A DNA stretch of 64,000 nucleotides from Companilactobacillus kimchii DSM 13961 = JCM 10707. GTDB lineage: Bacteria > Bacillota > Bacilli > Lactobacillales > Lactobacillaceae. A program made the position numbers and the translations under genes. This document shows, one piece after another, positions 27,389 to 36,785 of the stretch. Location of the stretch: positions 164,936 to 228,935 of the forward strand of contig NZ_AZDH01000017.1 of assembly GCF_001435445.1 (NCBI RefSeq), written 5' to 3'. The notes beneath the pieces were generated by a model, which worked only from the letters and a program-made list of their open reading frames with translations, was not told the origin of the DNA and did no database searches. The first letter of the stretch is position 1, and each line of letters opens with the position of its first letter.

Positions 27389-27787
27389 ATGTCAAAGAAA
27401 CATTTTGTTCAACCAGCAGGACCATGGGGGATAATTATGTGGTCGCTTGCACTTAGTCTTGTATGTTTGGGGATTATTTTACAATTGGAGATAATGTCTT
27501 TGAGTATTGTTCCATTTTTAGTTTGGATTCTAGACGCTGTCTATGTAATCTATATTATATCTAACTCTTGGGTAAAGTTTACGAATGGTCAAGTTGTTAT
27601 CAAGGAACCTTACTACAAAACACGTATTTTTGAGAGTAAAGATGTTAACATTAGGGCAAATAACCAATGGACTTTGGAATTTAATTTCAGTAATCATGAT
27701 TATTTTCCGTTTAAGATTACTTCCACAAAGGGTATTTTAAAATTAATTAGAAAAGAAGCAGGTGAAAGCAATGTCATTTCCAAGTGA
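27389..27787 (+). CDS. ebsA: EbsA-family membrane protein
   Basis: A 132-residue protein starting [14 protein letters not shown], preceded by CAGGAG. A longer frame from 27278 overlaps the opposite gene and has no ribosome binding site. Two membrane helices (about 15-33 and 42-62) are followed by a soluble C-terminus ([13 protein letters not shown]). It matches the EbsA family first named in Enterococcus faecalis, whose function is poorly known. It overlaps the start of fhs by 17 bases and is probably cotranscribed with it. Confidence 0.75.
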   Translation: MSKKHFVQPAGPWGIIMWSLALSLVCLGIILQLEIMSLSIVPFLVWILDAVYVIYIISNSWVKFTNGQVVIKEPYYKTRIFESKDVNIRANNQWTLEFNFSNHDYFPFKITSTKGILKLIRKEAGESNVISK

Positions 27788-29453
27788 TATCGAAATTGCT
27801 CAAATAAATGAGCACGATAATATGAAAAATATTAACGAAATTGCCAATAAAATCGGTTTGACACCAGATGATATTGAACCATATGGACACTATAAAGCTA
27901 AGTTTTCTGGTCGTAGTATTACCAAGTCAATGGAGAAAGACGATGGAAAACTTATTTTAGTTACATCTATCAATCCAACTCCAGCTGGAGAGGGTAAATC
28001 AACTGTCGCTATTGGACTAGCTGATTCTCTACAATCAATTGGTAAGAAGACTGTTCTAGCTTTACGTGAACCTTCATTGGGTCCTGTAATGGGAATGAAG
28101 GGTGGAGCCACTGGTGGTGGTTACGCTCAAGTTGTTCCTATGGAAGACATCAACTTACATTTTACTGGCGATATGCACGCCTTAACTTGTGCTGTTAACA
28201 CTTTAGCAGCCTTAATTGATAATCACATTCATCAGGGAAATCAATTGAATATTGATCCACGTCGTATTGTTTGGAAACGTGCCTTAGATATCAATGATCG
28301 TGCTTTAAGAAATACAGTCGTTGGTCTGGGTGGTCCTTTCAACTCAATGCCTCGTGAAGAACACTTTGAAATCACTGTTGCTAGTGAATTAATGGCTGTT
28401 CTTTGTTTGGCACAAGATATTGACGATTTGAAAGAAAGAATTTCAAGCATTCTTATTGCTTATACTTTTGACAAAAAGCCAATCTTCGTTCGTGACCTTC
28501 ATGTTGAAGGTGCCATCACAGTTCTACTAAAAGATGCTTTAAAGCCTAATCTAGTACAAACCCTTGAAAATACTCCAGCAATCATTCACGGTGGTCCATT
28601 TGCCAATATTGCTCATGGATGTAACAGTATTTTAGCTACTAAGTTAGCTATGAAGCTAGGTGACTACGCTGTTACTGAAGCTGGATTTGGTGCCGATCTT
28701 GGCGGTGAGAAATTTATGGACATCGTTGCTCCTAGATTAAGCCATGCCCCTAACGCCATTGTGATCGTAGCTACTATTCGTGCTTTGAAGTACAACGGTG
28801 GTCAAGCCCTCACAGATATTCAAAACGAGGATCTTAATGCCTTAAATCTTGGCTTCAAGAACTTAAAACGTCATATTCATAATATGCGTTATTACCACGT
28901 CCCAGTTGTTGTAGCTATCAATAAATTTGCTACCGACACAGATAACGAAATCAAACTCTTAACTAGTCTCTGTGACGAAGTCGGTGTTGACGTTCAACTA
29001 GCTGAAATTCATCATGAGGGTAGTAAGGGTGGCCAAGCTTTAGCTAAAGCTGTTGTTAAGGCTACTGAAAAGGAATCACAATATACACGTCTTTATGAAG
29101 ATGAAGAAACTACTGAAGCTAAGATTGCTACAATTGCTTCTGAAGTTTACGGAGCTAACAATGTTGAATACAGTAAAAAGGCTCGTAATCAGCTCCAAGT
29201 TTTGAAAGACAACGCTTGGGATGATTTACCAATCTGTATTGCCAAGACACAATATTCACTTAGTGATGATCCTAAACGTTTAGGTAGTCCTAAGGACTTT
29301 ACACTTCACGTTACTGACATCGTTCCAAAGCTTGGAGCTGGATTCGTCGTTGTATTGACAGGAAACATTATGACAATGCCAGGTTTACCAAAGAAACCCG
29401 CTGCTTTGAATATGGATGTTGATAATGAAGGAACTATCGGAGGATTATTCTAG
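27771..29453 (+). CDS. fhs: Formate--tetrahydrofolate ligase
   Basis: A 560-residue enzyme making 10-formyl-tetrahydrofolate from formate, ATP and THF for purine synthesis. The ATP loop TPAGEGKST is near residue 70. Other family motifs present are [33 protein letters not shown] and the C-terminal [17 protein letters not shown] 27771 with AGGTG upstream is preferred over an in-frame GTG nine bases earlier. Its stop overlaps the GTG start of lspA by one base, which indicates translational coupling. Confidence 0.97.
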   Translation: MSFPSDIEIAQINEHDNMKNINEIANKIGLTPDDIEPYGHYKAKFSGRSITKSMEKDDGKLILVTSINPTPAGEGKSTVAIGLADSLQSIGKKTVLALREPSLGPVMGMKGGATGGGYAQVVPMEDINLHFTGDMHALTCAVNTLAALIDNHIHQGNQLNIDPRRIVWKRALDINDRALRNTVVGLGGPFNSMPREEHFEITVASELMAVLCLAQDIDDLKERISSILIAYTFDKKPIFVRDLHVEGAITVLLKDALKPNLVQTLENTPAIIHGGPFANIAHGCNSILATKLAMKLGDYAVTEAGFGADLGGEKFMDIVAPRLSHAPNAIVIVATIRALKYNGGQALTDIQNEDLNALNLGFKNLKRHIHNMRYYHVPVVVAINKFATDTDNEIKLLTSLCDEVGVDVQLAEIHHEGSKGGQALAKAVVKATEKESQYTRLYEDEETTEAKIATIASEVYGANNVEYSKKARNQLQVLKDNAWDDLPICIAKTQYSLSDDPKRLGSPKDFTLHVTDIVPKLGAGFVVVLTGNIMTMPGLPKKPAALNMDVDNEGTIGGLF

Positions 29454-29917
29454 TGCAGTTGATTTATTGGTTGCTTTGTGCAATCTTAGTTATTGGTGAC
29501 CAAGGACTAAAATATTATGTCACTAGTAATATTGATCCAATGAGTGTCCACGAGTTCATCCCGGGAATCCTATCTATCACACATATCACAAATACTGGTG
29601 CAGCTTGGAGTATGCTTGAAGGTAAGATGATGTTCTTCTATCTGATTACTATAATTGCGGTAGTCGTTTTGGTCTATCTCTTCATCAAAGCTGCTAAAAA
29701 TGAATACATGTATCGATTTGCATTAATTTTCCTATTAGCGGGAACAATTGGCAATGCAATTGATCGTTTCACTAGACATTTTGTTGTAGATATGTTTAAT
29801 TTAGATTTTATGAATTTTCCAATATTTAATTTAGCGGACACTTATATTACGATTGGTGTAATACTAATAATTGTATCTTTGTTTGTCCAACTAGCAGGTG
29901 AGAAAAATAATAAGTAA
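29453..29917 (+). CDS. lspA: Lipoprotein signal peptidase (signal peptidase II)
   Basis: A 154-residue aspartic protease of the membrane that removes signal peptides from prolipoproteins. Four hydrophobic helices are evident. The catalytic aspartates lie in GTIGNAIDRF and in FNLADTYI. The conserved NTGAAWSM is near residues 47-54. It starts with GTG overlapping the end of fhs, and its own end overlaps rluD by 20 bases, the usual lspA-rluD arrangement. Confidence 0.96.
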   Translation: MQLIYWLLCAILVIGDQGLKYYVTSNIDPMSVHEFIPGILSITHITNTGAAWSMLEGKMMFFYLITIIAVVVLVYLFIKAAKNEYMYRFALIFLLAGTIGNAIDRFTRHFVVDMFNLDFMNFPIFNLADTYITIGVILIIVSLFVQLAGEKNNK

Positions 29918-30818
29918 GTCTTTTGAATTAGAATATAATGAACCAAAAAAAAGTCGTTTAGACGCCTATTTGAATGGTGAACTAGATGACTTAACAAGAT
30001 CGCAGATCCAAAAATTGATTAAAGATCAAAATGTTTTAGTAAACGGCCAACCAGTTAGTAAAACTGGCCAGAAGGTTGTGGCTAACGATAAAATTACGGT
30101 TAATATTCCTGAAGAAGAACCGATCAAGGCTATTCCAGAGAATATTCCAATTGAAGTTGTTTATGAAGATCAGGATGTTATTGTTGTTAATAAGCCACAA
30201 GGGATGGTAGTTCATCCTGCCGCTGGTCATCCAGATAAAACACTCGTGAATGCTATCTTATATCATTGTCAAATTAACGATGATGACGTTATCCGTCCTG
30301 GGATTGTACATCGTATTGATAAAGATACTTCTGGTCTCTTAATGATTGCTAAGAATAACTTAGCTAAGCAATCATTGATGAAACAGTTAAAAGATAAGAG
30401 TAATTTACGTGAATATCTGGCAATCGTTCATGGTAACTTTAAAGAGAAAAAAGGTAAGATCACAGCACCATTAGGTCGATCCAAATTTGATCGTAAAAAG
30501 CAAGCCGTTGTAGAAGATGGCCGTCATGCGGTTACTCACTTTGAAGTTTTGGAACAATTTGAGGATTATTCATTACTAAAACTAAAATTGGAAACTGGCA
30601 GAACTCATCAAATCAGAGTTCATATGCAGTATATTGGTCATCCCGTTGCTGGAGATCCTCTATATGGTCCTAAGAATACCTTACCTGGTAAGGGACAATT
30701 CTTACATGCGCAAACGCTTGGATTCGAACATCCAAGAACTCATGAGTGGATGCAATTTTCAATTGAACCTCCAAAAATTTTTCAAGAGACTCTTAAGCAA
30801 TTACGTTCTCAACATTAA
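29898..30818 (+). CDS. rluD: 23S rRNA pseudouridine synthase, RluD family
   Basis: A 306-residue enzyme with an N-terminal S4 RNA-binding domain (RLDAYLNGELDDLTRSQIQK, about 20-70) and a pseudouridine synthase domain. The catalytic aspartate D141 is in HRIDKDTSGLL. GRTHQIRVH follows near residue 234. RluD modifies helix 69 of 23S rRNA. The GTG start lies inside the lspA end after AGCAGGTG. The pyrR promoter follows the stop immediately. Confidence 0.93.
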   Translation: MRKIISKSFELEYNEPKKSRLDAYLNGELDDLTRSQIQKLIKDQNVLVNGQPVSKTGQKVVANDKITVNIPEEEPIKAIPENIPIEVVYEDQDVIVVNKPQGMVVHPAAGHPDKTLVNAILYHCQINDDDVIRPGIVHRIDKDTSGLLMIAKNNLAKQSLMKQLKDKSNLREYLAIVHGNFKEKKGKITAPLGRSKFDRKKQAVVEDGRHAVTHFEVLEQFEDYSLLKLKLETGRTHQIRVHMQYIGHPVAGDPLYGPKNTLPGKGQFLHAQTLGFEHPRTHEWMQFSIEPPKIFQETLKQLRSQH

Positions 30819-30822
30819 GTCG

Positions 30823-30831
30823 TGCTATAAT
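30823..30831 (+). promoter_or_regulatory. Extended -10 promoter of pyrR
   Basis: TGCTATAAT five bases after the rluD stop: a perfect -10 with the TGN extension. A weak -35 (TTACGT) lies upstream. Transcription would begin near 30837 and give a 75-base leader before pyrR. Confidence 0.6.
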
Positions 30832-30869
30832 CTACAAATAGAATTGTGTGCGATTATAAAATAAATTGA

Positions 30870-30896
30870 AGCACTCACTTTGTGAGTGCTTTTTTG
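30870..30896 (+). terminator. Terminator hairpin in the pyrR leader (possible attenuator)
   Basis: AGCACTCAC/GTGAGTGCT with a three-base loop and six T residues, placed between the pyrR promoter and the pyrR start at 30912. It may only end lspA-rluD transcripts, but because a promoter lies before it, it could act as an attenuator. GTGTGC at 30846-30851 might pair with the 5' arm. No clear PyrR-binding loop was found. Confidence 0.65.
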
Positions 30897-30911
30897 AAAG
30901 TAGGGAAAAAT

Positions 30912-31439
30912 ATGGCTAAAGAAATTATTGACGGTCAAACAATGACCAGAGCTTTAACACGTATAACTTATGAAATTATTGAAAGAAATAAAGGAATTGA
31001 AGATTTGGTTCTTGTGGGAATTAAGACACGTGGCGTCTTTGTTGCTCACCGTATTGAATCAAGACTAAAGCAATTGGAAAACATTTCAATTCCTGTTGCT
31101 GAACTCGACATCACACCATATCGTGATGATAAGACTCACGAAGAAAAAGATATCTCTGATGTAAAAACACAACCCTTGGATATTGACATCAACAACAAAC
31201 ATATTATTTTAACAGATGATGTTCTATACACAGGTCGTACTATCCGCGCAGCTATGGATGCTTTGATGAGTGCGGGTCGTCCTAAGAAAATTTCTTTGGC
31301 CGTCTTAGTAGATCGTGGACATCGAGAACTACCTATTCGAGCAGATTTTGTTGGTAAAAACATTCCAACTTCTCAAAAAGAAAAGATTAAAGTTTCAATG
31401 AAAGAAATCGATGGAGAAGACAAGATCGAAATCGAATAA
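30912..31439 (+). CDS. pyrR: Bifunctional pyr operon regulator / uracil phosphoribosyltransferase
   Basis: A 175-residue PRTase-fold protein that senses UMP and binds pyr mRNA, with uracil phosphoribosyltransferase side activity. The PRPP-binding loop [10 protein letters not shown] is at residues 101-110, and [11 protein letters not shown] precedes it. The true start is ATG 30912 after AGGG. An earlier in-frame GTG lies in the terminator hairpin and is not credible. In relatives pyrR heads pyrimidine synthesis genes. Here only the degenerate carbamoyl-phosphate synthase pair follows, 28 bases downstream. Confidence 0.95.
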   Translation: MAKEIIDGQTMTRALTRITYEIIERNKGIEDLVLVGIKTRGVFVAHRIESRLKQLENISIPVAELDITPYRDDKTHEEKDISDVKTQPLDIDINNKHIILTDDVLYTGRTIRAAMDALMSAGRPKKISLAVLVDRGHRELPIRADFVGKNIPTSQKEKIKVSMKEIDGEDKIEIE

Positions 31440-31467
31440 CTACAATTTTTTGAGGAGTTGCTGAAGA

Positions 31468-32556
31468 ATGAAACGTTATTTAATTTTAGAAGACGGAACT
31501 GTGTTTCCCGGAGAAGGGTTCGGATCTTCTATCATTACCACGGGACAATTGGTAATATCAAATAATCGTACTGGAATTGAACAATCCGTAACCGATCCTA
31601 ATGCCGAGGGTCAAATTATTGCTTTCACAATTCCTTCTGTTGGTAGCTCAGGAATTAATCGAGATTTTTATGAATCTATCAATTCACAATGTAAAGGTGT
31701 CGTTATTGGCTCATCAAGTATCTCAACGGTTGATAATTCAGTTTCATTTGAAGATTGGATTACCAGTCTACGAATACCAGGTATCAAGAATGTCGACATT
31801 AGAGCTTTATCGAGACATATTGCCGAACATGGTGAAATGAAAGCTAGCATCATGGATACTCACGATGAACACGCTATTGATCAAATCAAAGCTTTAGTTT
31901 TGCCGCCTGATCTAGTTAAAAGAGTCTCTACTCGTCAATCATATCCAAATCCCAACATGGGACGAAAGATTGTTATTGTTGATCTAGGACTCAAATACTC
32001 CATTTTGCGTCAGTTATCCTACCGGGACTGTAATTCAGTTATTGTTAATTACAATTCCACGGCAAAAGAAATTGAGAATTTACATCCCGATGGTATTATC
32101 TATTCTAATGGGCCAGGTAATCCACAGGACTTGCCAAATGTTATTAAGAATATTCAAGTTTTACAAAAGAAATATCCTATTTTGGGTATTGGTCTTGGTA
32201 ATTTACTAATAGCTCTAGCCAATGACTGCCAAATAGAAAAACTAGCTACACCACATCATGAATCATCCCTAGCTGTTAAAGAAGTTGCCAGTGGCAAAAT
32301 TGATTTTGTTAATCACAACCATTCCTATACCTTGGATCAAAAATATATTGGTTCATCCGACTTCATTGTTACCAACATTTGTGTTGCCGATGGAACTATA
32401 GAGGGTATTCGACACGAATATTTGCCAATTATGGGTGTACTATTTGAACCAGAAGCTGCACCTGGACCAACTGATGGATATTATGTCTTCGATGAATTTA
32501 TCGATTTAATTGATTCAGTGAAACAACAAGAGGGGGCTGGAAATCAATGGAATTAA
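31468..32556 (+). CDS. CarA-like protein with destroyed glutaminase site
   Basis: A 362-residue protein clearly homologous along its full length to the carbamoyl-phosphate synthase small subunit (FPGEGFGS; DGIIYSNGPGNPQDLP; C-terminal EPEAAPGPTDG). Key residues are lost. The catalytic Cys in GICLGHQ is replaced in GIGLGNLL by G242, with N245 and L246 for His and Gln. The catalytic His before PEA is replaced by E327 (FEPEAAPGP). The GHRGxNHPV substrate loop is not conserved. Only E329 of the triad remains. It therefore cannot hydrolyse glutamine by the known mechanism. The frame has no interruptions, has a proper ribosome binding site (GAGGAG) and overlaps the next gene by 10 bases, which suggests selection for a protein. 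Confidence 0.88.
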   Translation: MKRYLILEDGTVFPGEGFGSSIITTGQLVISNNRTGIEQSVTDPNAEGQIIAFTIPSVGSSGINRDFYESINSQCKGVVIGSSSISTVDNSVSFEDWITSLRIPGIKNVDIRALSRHIAEHGEMKASIMDTHDEHAIDQIKALVLPPDLVKRVSTRQSYPNPNMGRKIVIVDLGLKYSILRQLSYRDCNSVIVNYNSTAKEIENLHPDGIIYSNGPGNPQDLPNVIKNIQVLQKKYPILGIGLGNLLIALANDCQIEKLATPHHESSLAVKEVASGKIDFVNHNHSYTLDQKYIGSSDFIVTNICVADGTIEGIRHEYLPIMGVLFEPEAAPGPTDGYYVFDEFIDLIDSVKQQEGAGNQWN

Positions 32557-34940
32557 CTGAAGTACATACAATTCTAATCATCGGCCCAACTATTAGTGAT
32601 AAAAATGTTGATCTATCAACTGCACTTTATGATACCGTCGACATTTTGCATCAATTGGGGTACAAAACTTCAATCATTGTTGAAGATCCAACATCATTAC
32701 TTTCCTCGGGAACTTTCTTTGATAAAACAGTTGTCGAAAAAGTTAGTGGTGATAATGTATTAAAATTTGTTCAAAAGTATCATCCCGACGCTATTTTACC
32801 TACTGTCGGTGATCGTAACGCCTTAGGAATCGTTTCCAGCTTAAATGGTAAGATTGGTAGTACCAAGATTTTAGGGGCTAATTATGCCTCTTCTTTAGCT
32901 ACCTTTAAGCGTGACCTATTCATCAAACGTTTAAATAAAGCTAGATTGCCAGTTATTAACTTTATTTCTTCAGATGATGAAAAAGAAATTTACAGTTTTA
33001 TTCGTTCAATTGGTTTTCCTATTATTGCTAGAAGACGTTATTCCAATCGCCATTCAAGTGGCTGGACTAACATTAACAACCTTTTTGAACTTGATAATTT
33101 CATGGCCTTGGATGATTTGGAAGATACTAAAATTGAAATTGAAAGAAGTATTCGAGGCTTTAGTGAATACTCCTTTACTATTTTACGGGATAGTTTTGAT
33201 AACTCATCCTTAATAGGAACGATTGAAGATATCGAACCAATCGGTATTCATCATTTGGATTCAAACCTAATTTCACCAGCGATCTCTTTAAATGATTCGA
33301 AGTTACAACGTTTAAGAAATTATTCAATAAAATTAGCTCGAGTTTTCAATATTATTGGTGTCTGCACCGTTCACTTTGCTTACAATCATGTTACCAACGA
33401 ATGTTATATTACAGAATTTATACCTCGCTTAAGTGAAGAAACTAAATTTTTAGAATATGCAACAAGCTATCCCGTTGCCACAGCCGTAGCGGAACTTTGT
33501 GTTGGTTTCCATTTGGACAAACTCCAACTCGATGCAGGTAATTTCTTTAATGGAGCAACTGAACCATTTGTCGATCACATTACCTCACGCTTCCCACAAT
33601 GGAATACTCCTGGTCAAAAGTATTTAGGACCTAGCAAGACTTCAAATTCCAGTATTATTGTAAATGGTTTTAGTTTGGAAGAGGTTCTCAATAAGGGAGC
33701 ACTCAATGATAAACTGAATAACAATTTCAATCGATACGAAGAATTACGCAAATTGGATGATGATGAGTTATTCGAAAAGATCATTCACCCTACTAATTGG
33801 ATGTTGGATGTTCTGATGGAAGCCATGCGTCGTAATTTTGAAAAACCAGTTTTATCAGAGATCACTGGCATCAACATGCCATACTTAACCGCTTTACAAA
33901 ATATTATCGATAATAGTCTAATTATTCGTGAAGGCGAGATTGATGGTCATAATGTTGAACGTATGGTTGAAATGGGTGTCAAAGGGGTAGGTCACAGTAA
34001 ATTATTATTAGACAGTTCCGATATCGTTACGAAATCAGTTGTAAAAAGTAAAACTGCTATTTCCGTGGCCAATAAGAATTATCCTAACCATAATTACTTC
34101 GTTACCGCAGGTATCAGCAATGAATTGAAGTTAAGCGACCGCAAAAAAATTATTGTACGCACACCAATAATCACTTCAAAGACTGACACAACTATTAGAC
34201 AATTTGTTTTATTCCAACTAGCTAAATCAATTGATCAAAATGGCTTGGAGCCCATCATTATTGGACGTGAACCTTGGAACGCACCGTTAGCCATGCGCCG
34301 AAAGATTGTGGAAATTGATGATCCTCATATGGAAATGAAAGCTCTCAATTTGATTCCTAATGATAGTATTTTGAATATCATTGATTTATCAAAAAATTTG
34401 ATCGATACAGAGGACGACAGTCGGGTATTTCAATTTAGTGCTCAAGAGATTAAGAATATCGATCTTCAAGCAGACACTTCCGCTAGAGTAATGGTCGTCT
34501 CCGATGGTGAAAATTTCTTAGTGCCATCAGTTATTTATAGAACTAAGAAAAATAATCATCTCTACGAAGTTAGTTCCGTTAATAACTTTATGTCACCTGA
34601 AAATTATAATGAGTTTGCTCACCTAATTGCTCAGGAACTAGAGAGTGAACATGAAGTGGCCATTTATAACTTTGAATTGATTAAACAAAAAGATCATTGG
34701 CTCGTAACTAAAAAATATCGTGGTATGACTAATGACATTATTAGACATGAATTAGCCAGTTCTGTTCACGTAATTGATACATTGGTTAAATTACTATTAG
34801 GTAATAAGATTGGCGACAATCTTTCACTCGAAGAAATATTCAATAATTTCGACGAACAATATCTTCTAACAATTGACGATAAGCGTTATAAGCTATTAAA
34901 CAAGGAAGAAATGGAAGACGAGTTAAAGAATTTAAGATAA
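32547..34940 (+). CDS. Shortened CarB-like protein lacking ATP-grasp catalytic motifs
   Basis: A 797-residue relative of the carbamoyl-phosphate synthase large subunit, which is normally about 1060 residues. The N-terminal half aligns with the first synthetase domain (DAILPTVGDRNALGIVSS; IGFPIIARRRYSNRHSSGW; YITEFIPRLSEET). The glycine-rich ATP loop (GGTGGG) is missing, replaced at residues 161-173 by ARRRYSNRHSSGW. The metal-binding EVNPR is EFIPR. An oligomerisation-like region follows (ELRKLDDDELFEKIIHPTNW). The C-terminal third is not recognisable as a second ATP-grasp domain. ATP use in the CPSase manner is very unlikely. Intact frame and overlap with the CarA-like gene argue against a random pseudogene. 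Confidence 0.85.
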   Translation: MELTEVHTILIIGPTISDKNVDLSTALYDTVDILHQLGYKTSIIVEDPTSLLSSGTFFDKTVVEKVSGDNVLKFVQKYHPDAILPTVGDRNALGIVSSLNGKIGSTKILGANYASSLATFKRDLFIKRLNKARLPVINFISSDDEKEIYSFIRSIGFPIIARRRYSNRHSSGWTNINNLFELDNFMALDDLEDTKIEIERSIRGFSEYSFTILRDSFDNSSLIGTIEDIEPIGIHHLDSNLISPAISLNDSKLQRLRNYSIKLARVFNIIGVCTVHFAYNHVTNECYITEFIPRLSEETKFLEYATSYPVATAVAELCVGFHLDKLQLDAGNFFNGATEPFVDHITSRFPQWNTPGQKYLGPSKTSNSSIIVNGFSLEEVLNKGALNDKLNNNFNRYEELRKLDDDELFEKIIHPTNWMLDVLMEAMRRNFEKPVLSEITGINMPYLTALQNIIDNSLIIREGEIDGHNVERMVEMGVKGVGHSKLLLDSSDIVTKSVVKSKTAISVANKNYPNHNYFVTAGISNELKLSDRKKIIVRTPIITSKTDTTIRQFVLFQLAKSIDQNGLEPIIIGREPWNAPLAMRRKIVEIDDPHMEMKALNLIPNDSILNIIDLSKNLIDTEDDSRVFQFSAQEIKNIDLQADTSARVMVVSDGENFLVPSVIYRTKKNNHLYEVSSVNNFMSPENYNEFAHLIAQELESEHEVAIYNFELIKQKDHWLVTKKYRGMTNDIIRHELASSVHVIDTLVKLLLGNKIGDNLSLEEIFNNFDEQYLLTIDDKRYKLLNKEEMEDELKNLR

Positions 34941-34982
34941 AAAAAGTCGAGTTAATCCATAAACGATTAACTCGACTTTTTT
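34941..34982. terminator. Bidirectional terminator between the CarB-like gene and rqcH
   Basis: A 16-bp stem AAAAAGTCGAGTTAAT/ATTAACTCGACTTTTT just past the CarB-like stop codon and before the stop of the leftward rqcH. Confidence 0.85.
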
Positions 34983-34985
34983 GCT

Positions 34986-36650
34986 TTATTTAGCCTTTAA
35001 ATCAGCTACTAATTGACGATCAGGATCAACTAAAATAGTCTTTTGACCTTCAAAAATAACATAACCTGGTTTGGCACCATTAGGTTTACGAATGTTCTTG
35101 ATTTTGACATAGTCAACTGGGACCTTGCTTGAATCACGAGCCTTAGAATAGTAGGCCGCAATTGTTGCTGCCTCAGTAATTGACTGTTCATCAGGATCAC
35201 TTGTTTTCAAAATAACATGTGATCCAGGAATATCTTTCACATGGAACCAGTAGTGATTCTTTTGTGATAATTTCATTGTCAATTGATCATTTTCGATATT
35301 ATTCTTACCAACGACAATATCAATACCTGTTAATGATTGGAAATCTTCACCAACATGCTTCTTACGTTTCTTACGAGCGTTACGACGTTTCTTTTTGATA
35401 TAGCCTGAATCGATCAATTCATCAACGATACCGTCAACATCCTCAATATCTACATATTCAAGGGATGCCAAAACTGATTCCAAGTAGTTAACTTCATTTG
35501 TAGCGATATCTAATTGCTCTTGAACGTGAGGAATCGAATTTTGTAACTTACGATACTTTTTATAGTAATGTTGAGCATTGTCAGAAGGGGAGTATTCGGG
35601 ATTCAATTTGATTTTTACTTCTTCATTATTATAATAGTTAGTCAAAACAATTGAACTAGAACCACGTTTAACTTGTGACATATAAGTCGTCAACAATTCA
35701 CCGTAAAGATTATATTTAGCCATCACATCTGTCTGTGACAATTGCTTATTCAATTTTTTAATCTTAGATTTATCTTTTTTCAAAATAATATCTAAGCGAT
35801 GCGTGATACTCTTAGTTTGTTGCTCGATTCGATCAACTCGAGCTTTATCAAGGTAGTAATTATCCAAAAGTTCGCTTAAACTTGCATAAGTATTAACTTC
35901 TGTCGTGGTATTGCTAAAACCGATAGGGAAGAAGCCTAATTTATGTTTGTCATTAGAGTTAGCGGTGTTAGGGGCCAAATGATTTTCATACAAATCCATG
36001 AAATCATCTAAAGTTTTACCAGCTGCTATAAATTTTTCCAATTCGTGCGATGTATCTAAACCAATACCCTCGTATTTTTGACGAATATCGGCTGCTGATA
36101 AATCTTGAAGATTTTCATTTTTCGTTGAAAATGGATTGATTTTATTCTGTGCAGGCGGTAACTTATAATCGTCCCCGGGAAGGAGTCCACGGAAACTATT
36201 ATTCTCTGGGGAAACACGTTTAATTAGGTCAATGATCTTTCCATTCTCTTTATTTACAAGAAAAATATTACTGTGTCGACTCATGATTTCAGTAATTAAC
36301 CGATATTCGTGAATATCACCCAATTCATTTTTAGCACTTAAATCTACGATTACGATACGATCATTATTCAATTGCTTGAAGTCTTGAACAATAGCACTAG
36401 TGATATACTTTCTTAGCGACATAACAAAAGTCGAAGGTTTAGCGGGATTAGCAAATGGCTGATCCGTAATTTGAACTCTCGCATATGAGGGATGAGCTGA
36501 TAATAATAATTGTTGATTCTTACGGTTACTTCTAATTGTAAGAATCAATTCGTTAGCGAACGGTTGTTGAATTTTAGCAATTCTGCCGCCACGAAGGTTC
36601 TGATTCAATTCGTTTACCATCACATGGGTAAACATTCCGTCAAAGGACAT
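34986..36650 (-). CDS. rqcH: Ribosome quality-control protein RqcH (NFACT / fibronectin-binding family)
   Basis: A 554-residue NFACT protein. The NFACT-N domain starts MSFDGMFTHVMVNELN. A central coiled-coil region (about 280-420) follows, and then the NFACT-R domain with HYWFHVKDIPGSHVIL near residue 475. RqcH recruits tRNA-Ala to stalled large ribosomal subunits and adds alanine tails. In older annotation the same proteins are called FbpA, a fibronectin-binding adhesin. The gene is monocistronic and is divergent from degV. Confidence 0.92.
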   Translation of the reverse strand: MSFDGMFTHVMVNELNQNLRGGRIAKIQQPFANELILTIRSNRKNQQLLLSAHPSYARVQITDQPFANPAKPSTFVMSLRKYITSAIVQDFKQLNNDRIVIVDLSAKNELGDIHEYRLITEIMSRHSNIFLVNKENGKIIDLIKRVSPENNSFRGLLPGDDYKLPPAQNKINPFSTKNENLQDLSAADIRQKYEGIGLDTSHELEKFIAAGKTLDDFMDLYENHLAPNTANSNDKHKLGFFPIGFSNTTTEVNTYASLSELLDNYYLDKARVDRIEQQTKSITHRLDIILKKDKSKIKKLNKQLSQTDVMAKYNLYGELLTTYMSQVKRGSSSIVLTNYYNNEEVKIKLNPEYSPSDNAQHYYKKYRKLQNSIPHVQEQLDIATNEVNYLESVLASLEYVDIEDVDGIVDELIDSGYIKKKRRNARKKRKKHVGEDFQSLTGIDIVVGKNNIENDQLTMKLSQKNHYWFHVKDIPGSHVILKTSDPDEQSITEAATIAAYYSKARDSSKVPVDYVKIKNIRKPNGAKPGYVIFEGQKTILVDPDRQLVADLKAK

Positions 36651-36725
36651 ATTTGACTTCCTTTCTATATTGCATGATAAATTCTGAAACTTTTGCAGTG
36701 TAACAAATATAAACCCGATTGAATA

Positions 36726-36734
36726 TGATATAAT
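36726..36734 (+). promoter_or_regulatory. Extended -10 promoter of degV
   Basis: TGATATAAT, an extended -10 without a clear -35, about 50 bases before the degV ATG. It shows that an upstream in-frame ATG at 36738 lies at or before the transcription start and is not used. Confidence 0.5.
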
Positions 36735-36785
36735 TTAATGGTTATACAATCATTATACGTAACCAAACAAGGAATTGATAAATTT

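Noticed and set aside
36738-36785. Upstream ATG for the DegV gene
   Set aside because: It begins only four bases after the -10 box, so it would be at or before the transcript start. Homology begins with MKIAIVTDS.
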